Assembly (NCBI RefSeq): GCF_001422735.1
Contig: NZ_LMLZ01000001.1
Coordinates: forward strand, 617,233 to 681,232
Source: Acidovorax sp. Leaf78
GTDB taxonomy: Bacteria > Pseudomonadota > Gammaproteobacteria > Burkholderiales > Burkholderiaceae_C
Direction of reading: 5' to 3'
Length of the DNA stretch: 64,000 bases
Of the stretch, positions 58,808 to 64,000 are shown piece after piece. The notes beneath the pieces were generated by a model. The model had not been told where the DNA came from. It searched no databases and saw only the letters and a program-made list of their open reading frames with translations. The stretch's first letter is position 1. Each line of letters opens with the position of its first letter. The position numbers were made by a program, and so were the translations under genes.

Positions 58808-59458
58808 TCAGGCTCCGGGACAATAATACGCTGGGGAGTTAGCGCCAGGCGCGTAAGGTGCACACCTCGCCGACACGGGGATATATTGCAGATGGCAAAT
58901 GTAATCTGCAGGACACGCCAAGGTGGCTCCTGCAGTCAAGGTTCCGGTGTTATCACGGACTTTGGTGGCGTCGACGTCGACGGTTTTTCGGCCCTGCCCC
59001 TCGTTCTCGCGCCATGCAATCATTACGCCTAATTGTCGTCTTTGTTGTGCCCCCACGGCTGTCTCTGCAGGGGGAATGAAAACTTCGGCCTGGCCTAGCG
59101 GGAGCGCGTCGCGTACAGACTTCTTCCAGGAGGCAATGTCATAGCTGGCGAGAGTTGCGTGATCACAACCGCTGGAACATGAGCCAGGCGCAGGAGCGGC
59201 GCTGAAAACTGATACATAGCTCGCCAGATTCGCCAAGCCATTCGGATTGACGCGAATGCGTTCACTCAAATCTTCGATAAGTCGAATCGCTTGTGCACGA
59301 CGGACCGTGGTAGATGTGTCCGCCAACGTGCGCATTTGTACGCCCACGATTCCCATTATGCCTAACGCCATGACGATGATGGCAACAAGCGACTCGATGA
59401 GCGTAATGCCGTGCTGGCGAGAGACGTGAGCGGGATGTGAAGAATTTAATCGCGACAT
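58808..59458 (-). CDS. pilV: Minor pilin PilV
   Basis: A 216-residue PilV: prepilin cleavage HG/ITLIESLVAIIVMALGIMGIVGVQ, then a helix (RRAQAIRLIEDLSERIRVN), a Cys-rich loop (SCSSGCDH), and a C-terminal CxPADYICHLQY. The ATG overlaps the preceding gene by 13 bp with AGAGG upstream, so it is translated with the FimT-like gene. Confidence 0.92.
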   Translation of the reverse strand: MSRLNSSHPAHVSRQHGITLIESLVAIIVMALGIMGIVGVQMRTLADTSTTVRRAQAIRLIEDLSERIRVNPNGLANLASYVSVFSAAPAPGSCSSGCDHATLASYDIASWKKSVRDALPLGQAEVFIPPAETAVGAQQRRQLGVMIAWRENEGQGRKTVDVDATKVRDNTGTLTAGATLACPADYICHLQYIPVSARCAPYAPGANSPAYYCPGA

Positions 59459-60030
59459 GGAATAGCCTCTGGAGGAATTATGCGAATACGTCCACCCGAA
59501 CTCATGCACAAGCCTAATGCAGCGGGATGGGTGGTGGGTCGATTCAAGGGTACTAGGCTAAAGCCAGGCCAGACGCCATCAACCAGGCCCCACTGATCAA
59601 ACTTGATGCTGATGCCTCCGCCAGTACGTGTAACCTGCACCTTACCGGGCGCATCCACGCGCTGAAGAACAATTTCAGTAGCACCGCAGCTACCACTGTT
59701 GTCGGAGTCCGCGCAAACTATCCAGCCACAATCCCAGTCTTGCTTGCTTTTTGCTGTAGTGCAGCCGTTAGTGTTGTTGCTAATTTTCTGAACGGTGACG
59801 TGTCCCGCGCGCTTTACCGCTTCCGATCGGGCAAATTGAAAAGTGGACTGCAAATCCTCTTGGACTCGACGGACGCGCCATTTGTCATTCAACGAACTGA
59901 AAGAGGGCGTTGCCAATCCTGCCAGCAGTGCCAAAACAGCCAGCGTAACCGCTAGCTCGATAGCCGTGAATCCGTTTTCAAAGGAGCAACGGATCATTCT
60001 TTTATTAATGTTTTGCCGAGTACTGAGCAT
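59446..60030 (-). CDS. FimT/GspH-family pseudopilin (first of two)
   Basis: A 194-residue pseudopilin: leader ending ENG before FTAIELAVTLAVLALLAGLATPSF, then WRVRRVQEDLQSTFQFARSEAVKR, the GspH/FimT signature, and a beta domain ending in SSGGRIRI. A later Met (MIRCSFENG) is an alternative start. It is one of two adjacent paralogues (see 60060-60689), and is probably part of the minor-pilin tip complex. Confidence 0.9.
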   Translation of the reverse strand: MLSTRQNINKRMIRCSFENGFTAIELAVTLAVLALLAGLATPSFSSLNDKWRVRRVQEDLQSTFQFARSEAVKRAGHVTVQKISNNTNGCTTAKSKQDWDCGWIVCADSDNSGSCGATEIVLQRVDAPGKVQVTRTGGGISIKFDQWGLVDGVWPGFSLVPLNRPTTHPAALGLCMSSGGRIRIIPPEAIPCRD

Positions 60031-60059
60031 GAGGATTTATGAAAAAGAGCCTTGTTGCT

Positions 60060-60689
60060 CTAGCACGCTTCATTGCCCATTTTGCGAGTGATGCGTCCCC
60101 CGCTGCTGACGCAGATTCGAGCGGCATTGCTGTCAGCCAGTGTCTTGCCTTGTGGCATCAAATCGAAAAACATCGCCGTCGGTGCATTTGCTCCACCCGT
60201 ATGTGAAAGCATGCCCCATCTGTCGACCGATATCTTTCCGGAGTTTCCGGGAAGATTGATCGAAATTCGAGTTGGTGCTGCCACGACCTGTAAAGTGCAC
60301 TCGTTAGGGTTATTTGCGGCGATGCACGCTCCTTGCGTACCGTTACCGTCGGCATCGAAGAAAACGTTCCAGCCGCAGCCCCATTGATTGTTGGCCGTAG
60401 CGGTAGTACAGGGGCCTGAATTAGGACTTTTTTCAATAATTACGCTGCCGCTCCGTTTGATTGCTTCTGAGCGGGCAAAGTAAATCGTTGATTGCAAATT
60501 TTCAGCGGCCTCGCGCACACGCCATCTTTCCATCAGTGGTCTAAAACTAGGCAGTGCCAGAGCCGTGAGGATGGCTAGGATCGACACCACCACCATCAGT
60601 TCAATGGCGGTGAAGCCATGAGAGGTGAACGGCGCGGGACACGAGCGGCTGCAAAGGCCGTAGGGAAGTGGTTGGCGCAATATCTGCAT
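60060..60689 (-). CDS. FimT/GspH-family pseudopilin (second of two)
   Basis: A 209-residue pseudopilin; leader ends SHG before FTAIELMVVVSILAILTALALPSF, then WRVREAAENLQSTIYFARSEAIKR and a C-terminal SSGGRITR. Very similar in layout to the 59446-60030 gene, pointing to tandem duplication. The predicted leader is longer than usual (about 25 residues), so the true start may be later. First of the seven pilin-type genes. Confidence 0.9.
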   Translation of the reverse strand: MQILRQPLPYGLCSRSCPAPFTSHGFTAIELMVVVSILAILTALALPSFRPLMERWRVREAAENLQSTIYFARSEAIKRSGSVIIEKSPNSGPCTTATANNQWGCGWNVFFDADGNGTQGACIAANNPNECTLQVVAAPTRISINLPGNSGKISVDRWGMLSHTGGANAPTAMFFDLMPQGKTLADSNAARICVSSGGRITRKMGNEAC

Positions 60690-60777
60690 GGGCGAATGCT
60701 AAGGCCGTCCTACCCTGCCGCAATTCCTGGTCTGACAAATGGCGGTCGGGTGGAGATGAACGGCTCAAGGCTTTGTC

Positions 60778-61089
60778 CTAGCGGGTGTAGCCTCTGCATG
60801 CGCCAGCGTTGTGCATGCCTTTGCATTCCCTAGCCATTCTTCGGTCGTGTTCACTGTGTGATTCTTCAGAAGTGCTGCGCTGATATGTAACCTTGCTAGA
60901 TCCTTTCTTCCTGGTAGAAGCAGGGGCGAGAGGGGGGCCATCGTTGGCTCCACTTTTGGCTAGCACTGGGACGGGACTGCCCATTAGCGCTACAGCTGTA
61001 ATGCACGCAGCCGTCCGAATGAGCAAATTTCTTGCGAGTTGCAAGGGCGTGTTCGTTGCGTGCAGAAGGGCATTTCGCCTGTGAGACAT
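60778..61089 (-). CDS. Small secreted protein with a C-terminal Cys motif
   Basis: A 103-residue exported protein. Basic N-terminus, then a signal segment (NLLIRTAACITAVALMGSPV, cleavage near VLA-KS), a Ser/Lys-rich linker (STRKKGSSKVTYQRS) and RRMARECKGMHNAGACRGYTR at the end; the C-x8-C spacing looks like a conserved small-protein motif. GGAA lies about 6 nt before the ATG. It sits 88 bp upstream of the pilin genes on the same strand. Function unknown. Confidence 0.6.
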   Translation of the reverse strand: MSHRRNALLHATNTPLQLARNLLIRTAACITAVALMGSPVPVLAKSGANDGPPLAPASTRKKGSSKVTYQRSTSEESHSEHDRRMARECKGMHNAGACRGYTR

Positions 61090-61164
61090 GGCAATTTCCG
61101 TGGTGTGATTGTTGTTGGGGCAGCGAGCAGGTCAATCTTGGGAGGGGCAAATTCCATCCAAGGC

Positions 61165-61170
61165 TATAAT
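61165..61170 (+). promoter_or_regulatory. -10 box of rpsO
   Basis: Perfect TATAAT 110 nt before the rpsO ATG; no good -35 seen at 16-18 bp. Confidence 0.45.
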
Positions 61171-61280
61171 AGTGAGGTTTTGCACGGTGCAAGACGCACG
61201 CCGGTGGCCGTTCCAGCCGCTGGCGCAAGTAAAAACCATGGCCCGCACATCATCCTGCAGGCCCAATCCAAGGAAAACCA

Positions 61281-61547
61281 ATGATCGCATCCTCCATCAA
61301 GGCCGAAGTCGTCAAGGCCAACGCCCGCGCTGCCAATGACACCGGTAGCCCAGAAGTCCAAGTGGCTCTGCTGACCGCTCGCATCAACGAACTGACCCCT
61401 CACTTCAAGACGCACGCCAAGGACCACCACGGTCGCCGCGGCCTGCTGCGCATGGTGAGCCGCCGCCGCAAGCTGCTGGACTACCTGAAGGCCAAGGACG
61501 CTGACCGCTACACGGCTCTGATCGCCAAGCTGGGTCTGCGTAAGTAA
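61281..61547 (+). CDS. rpsO: 30S ribosomal protein S15
   Basis: An 88-residue S15: [44 protein letters not shown] and the C-terminal KLGLRK are all family signatures. It binds 16S rRNA helices 20-22 and nucleates the platform. AAGGAAAA precedes the ATG. Starts the rpsO-pnp unit, as in E. coli. Confidence 0.98.
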   Translation: MIASSIKAEVVKANARAANDTGSPEVQVALLTARINELTPHFKTHAKDHHGRRGLLRMVSRRRKLLDYLKAKDADRYTALIAKLGLRK

Positions 61548-61562
61548 GCGCATTCGCATGTC

Positions 61563-61600
61563 AAAACGCCTGGGTTAGCACGCTAGCTCAGGCGTTTTTT
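61563..61600 (+). terminator. Terminator between rpsO and pnp
   Basis: AAAACGCCTG pairs with CAGGCGTTTT and a T run follows. In E. coli the matching terminator is leaky, allowing pnp read-through. Confidence 0.75.
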
Positions 61601-61633
61601 ACTTCGGAGACGCAAAACAGAGCGAAGCTGTGT

Positions 61634-61734
61634 CATTCCAATGGTCCTGATGCCCTGGTCGAGGGTGATAGCACCGCTGGAATGGCATCGTGTTCTGAAT
61701 TGCCTCCGGCCCTTGCTGGCTCTGCGTAGCCAGC
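61634..61734 (+). promoter_or_regulatory. Structured pnp leader
   Basis: CATTCCA (61634-61640) can pair with TGGAATG (61678-61684), and GCTGGCT/AGCCAGC (61715-61734) forms a tight stem 29 nt before the pnp ATG. In E. coli the pnp leader hairpin is cut by RNase III for autocontrol; here this is inference from position. Confidence 0.4.
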
Positions 61735-61762
61735 TACATAAACCGAAGCAAAAGGAGTCATC

Positions 61763-64000
61763 ATGACCATCTTCAACAAAGTGACCAAGTCCTTCCAGTG
61801 GGGCGACAAGACCGTCGTCATGGAAACGGGCGAAATCGCACGCCAGGCCTCCGGCGCCGTGCTGGTCAACATCGACGACACCGTGGTGCTGGCCACCGTG
61901 GTGGGCTCCAAGATCGCCAAGGCAGGCCAGGATTTCTTCCCGCTGACTGTCGACTACATCGAGAAGACGTACGCCGCCGGCAAGATCCCCGGCAGCTTCT
62001 TCAAGCGCGAAGCCAAGCCCAGCGAACTCGAAACGCTGACCAGCCGTCTGATCGACCGCCCGATCCGCCCCCTTTTCCCCGAAGGCTTCCACAACGACGT
62101 GCATGTGGTCATCCACACCATTTCGCTGAACCCTGAAGTGGACGCTGACATCGCCGCCATGATCGCCGTGAGCGCTGCTCTGTCGATCTCGGGCCTGCCG
62201 TTCAACGGCCCCATCGGCGCCGCACGCGTTGGCTACATCAACGGCGAATACGTGCTGAACCCTGGCCAGACCGCTCGCAAGAACTCGCAGATGGACCTGG
62301 TCGTGGCCGGTACCGAAGCTGCCGTGCTGATGGTCGAGTCCGAAGCGCAGCAATTGCCCGAAGACGTGATGCTGGGCGCTGTGGTGTTCGGTCACGAACA
62401 AGGCAAGGCGGCCATCAACGCCATCCATGAACTGGTGCGTGAAGCCGGCAAGCCCGTGTGGGACTGGCAGCCGCCTGCCAAGGACGAGCCCTTCATTGCC
62501 AAGGTGTCGCAACTGGCCGAAGAAAAGCTGCGCGCTGCCTACCAGATCCGCAGCAAGCAAGCCCGCACGCACGCACTGCGCGAAGCCACGGCTTCTGTGC
62601 TGTCGTCGCTGAAGGCCGAAGGCGCTGAATTCGACGCCGTGAAGGTCGAAGGCCTGCTGTTCGACATCGAAGCCAAGATCGTGCGCAGCCAGATCCTGGC
62701 CGGCGAGCCCCGCATCGACGGCCGCGACACGCGCACCGTGCGCCCCATCGAAATCCGCAATTCCTTGCTGCCCCGTACCCACGGTTCGGCATTGTTCACG
62801 CGTGGCGAAACCCAGGCGCTGGTGATCTCCACGCTGGGTACCGAGCGTGACGCGCAGCGCATCGACGCGCTGGCCGGCGAGTTCGAAGACCGCTTCATGT
62901 TCCACTACAACATGCCTCCCTTTGCCACTGGCGAAGTGGGCCGCATGGGCTCTACCAAGCGCCGCGAAGTGGGTCATGGCCGTCTGGCCAAGCGCGCGCT
63001 GATCGCCGTGCTGCCGACCAAGGAAGAGTTTCCCTACACCATCCGCGTGGTGTCGGAAATCACGGAATCCAACGGTTCTTCGTCCATGGCTTCGGTCTGC
63101 GGCGGCTGCCTGTCCATGATGGACGCCGGCGTGCCGATGAAGGCCCACGTGGCTGGTATCGCCATGGGTCTGATCAAGGAAGACAACCGTTTTGCCGTGC
63201 TGACCGACATCCTGGGTGACGAAGATCATCTGGGCGACATGGACTTCAAGGTGGCCGGTACCACCAGCGGCATCACCGCGCTGCAGATGGACATCAAGAT
63301 CCAGGGCATCACCAAGGAAATCATGCAGGTCGCACTGGCGCAGGCCAAGGAAGCGCGCATGCACATCCTGGGCAAGATGCAGGAAGCCATGGGCGAAGCC
63401 AAGACTGAAGTGTCTGACTTCGCGCCCAAGCTCTACACGATGAAGATCAACCCCGAAAAGATCCGTGACGTGATCGGCAAGGGCGGTGCGGTGATCCGTG
63501 CGCTGACCGAAGAGACCGGCTGCCAGATCAACATTGAGGAAGACGGCACGATCACCATCGCCGCGACCGACGCAGCGAAGGCCGACGTGGCCAAGAAGCG
63601 CATCGAGCAGATCACGGCCGAAGTCGAGATCGGCAAGATCTACGAAGGCCCTGTGACGAAGATTCTGGACTTCGGCGCACTGATCAACCTGCTGCCCGGC
63701 AAGGATGGCCTGCTGCACATCAGCCAGATCGCGCACGAGCGTGTCGAGAAGGTCTCCGACTACCTGACCGAAGGCCAGATCGTGAAGGTCAAGGTCATGG
63801 AAACCGACGAAAAGGGCCGTATCAAGCTCTCGATGAAGGTGCTGTCGGACCGTCCTGCCGGTGGTAGCGATCGTCCGGCGCCTGCAGAGCGCGGCGACCG
63901 CGAACCCCGCCGCGACCATGGTCGTGACGGCGGCCGCCCATCGGGTGACCAGCAACAGCAACAGCAGCAATCCCTGGCTTCGGACGGTGCGTCCGAGCAG
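61763..64000 (+). CDS. pnp: Polyribonucleotide nucleotidyltransferase (C-terminus cut off)
   Basis: 746 codons visible; no stop before the window end. A trimeric 3'-5' phosphorolytic exonuclease, part of the RNA degradosome. First RNase PH domain ([14 protein letters not shown]), helical linker, second RNase PH domain with the catalytic [14 protein letters not shown] and [18 protein letters not shown], a KH domain ([20 protein letters not shown]) and an S1 domain ([20 protein letters not shown]), then an Arg/Gly/Asp and Gln-rich tail. AAGGAG precedes the ATG. The opposite strand carries a long shadow frame with no real gene. Confidence 0.98.
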   Translation, partial: MTIFNKVTKSFQWGDKTVVMETGEIARQASGAVLVNIDDTVVLATVVGSKIAKAGQDFFPLTVDYIEKTYAAGKIPGSFFKREAKPSELETLTSRLIDRPIRPLFPEGFHNDVHVVIHTISLNPEVDADIAAMIAVSAALSISGLPFNGPIGAARVGYINGEYVLNPGQTARKNSQMDLVVAGTEAAVLMVESEAQQLPEDVMLGAVVFGHEQGKAAINAIHELVREAGKPVWDWQPPAKDEPFIAKVSQLAEEKLRAAYQIRSKQARTHALREATASVLSSLKAEGAEFDAVKVEGLLFDIEAKIVRSQILAGEPRIDGRDTRTVRPIEIRNSLLPRTHGSALFTRGETQALVISTLGTERDAQRIDALAGEFEDRFMFHYNMPPFATGEVGRMGSTKRREVGHGRLAKRALIAVLPTKEEFPYTIRVVSEITESNGSSSMASVCGGCLSMMDAGVPMKAHVAGIAMGLIKEDNRFAVLTDILGDEDHLGDMDFKVAGTTSGITALQMDIKIQGITKEIMQVALAQAKEARMHILGKMQEAMGEAKTEVSDFAPKLYTMKINPEKIRDVIGKGGAVIRALTEETGCQINIEEDGTITIAATDAAKADVAKKRIEQITAEVEIGKIYEGPVTKILDFGALINLLPGKDGLLHISQIAHERVEKVSDYLTEGQIVKVKVMETDEKGRIKLSMKVLSDRPAGGSDRPAPAERGDREPRRDHGRDGGRPSGDQQQQQQQSLASDGASEQ

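Noticed and set aside
61583..63970. 795-residue open frame antisense to pnp
   Set aside because: Shadow of pnp; composition is His/Gln/Ala-rich, as expected of a reverse-complement high-GC gene.

Overview
This 64-kb window looks like a chromosomal segment of a high-GC betaproteobacterium of the family Comamonadaceae (Acidovorax-like). That is an inference from gene order and protein sequence: fimV-truA-trpF-trpB-trpA-accD, leuC-entericidin-leuD-leuB, rpsF-priB-rpsR-rplI-dnaB, hom-thrC next to molybdopterin genes, and a type IV minor-pilin operon beside rpsO-pnp. I saw no rRNA, tRNA, CRISPR array, phage or transposase.

Layout. 1-14 kb (minus strand): the tail of a membrane protein, then accD, trpA, trpB, trpF, truA and fimV; asd with a putative attenuator; and lysR-leuC-entericidin-leuD-leuB. 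14-18 kb (minus): grpE-dnaK-dnaJ behind a clear sigma-32 promoter. 18-21.4 kb (plus): rpsF-priB-rpsR-rplI, then dnaB. 21.5-25 kb (minus): a small membrane protein, a PIN-PhoH ATPase, a Bcp peroxiredoxin and an Mth938-type protein. 25-35.6 kb (mostly plus): alaA, a DUF1176-like protein, hom, thrC, mobB, moeA, moaD and moaE. A minus-strand block (a dapA-like gene with its own putative attenuator, plus two small unknown genes) and one small plus-strand gene lie between moaD and moaE. 35.8-40.7 kb (plus): clpB with a sigma-32 promoter, a small membrane protein and an aldehyde dehydrogenase. 40.6-43.2 kb (minus): a two-component pair (hybrid kinase and LuxR-type regulator). 43.4-48.2 kb: a protein with a single adhesin-repeat-like domain, a GNAT acetyltransferase, a methyltransferase, an unknown protein and dusC. 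48.3-51.6 kb (minus): a phospholipase-D-like lipoprotein and an ammonium transporter with a sigma-54-type promoter. 51.7-61.1 kb (minus): an N-terminally truncated ribD, then an AT-richer type IV pilus block (pilE, pilY1, pilX, pilW, pilV and two FimT/GspH pseudopilins) and a small secreted protein. 61.2-64 kb (plus): rpsO and a pnp that runs off the window.

The most interesting signals are regulatory. Upstream of asd and of the dapA-like gene, a -10 box lies 7 nt before the ATG of a small ORF. Each ORF ends in codons for aspartate-family amino acids (Thr/Ile/Lys for asd, Lys for the dapA-like gene) and is followed by mutually exclusive RNA hairpins. These look like two transcription attenuators with leaderless (or nearly leaderless) leader peptides, controlling two steps of the aspartate pathway. 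Together with hom-thrC, the window would hold four aspartate-family genes in two control modes. Two dispersed repeat families are also visible: a short palindromic element of about 50 bp (six intergenic copies and two copy-like stretches inside genes) and a GC-rich element of 120-150 bp (two copies, each just after a stop codon and in the same orientation relative to transcription).
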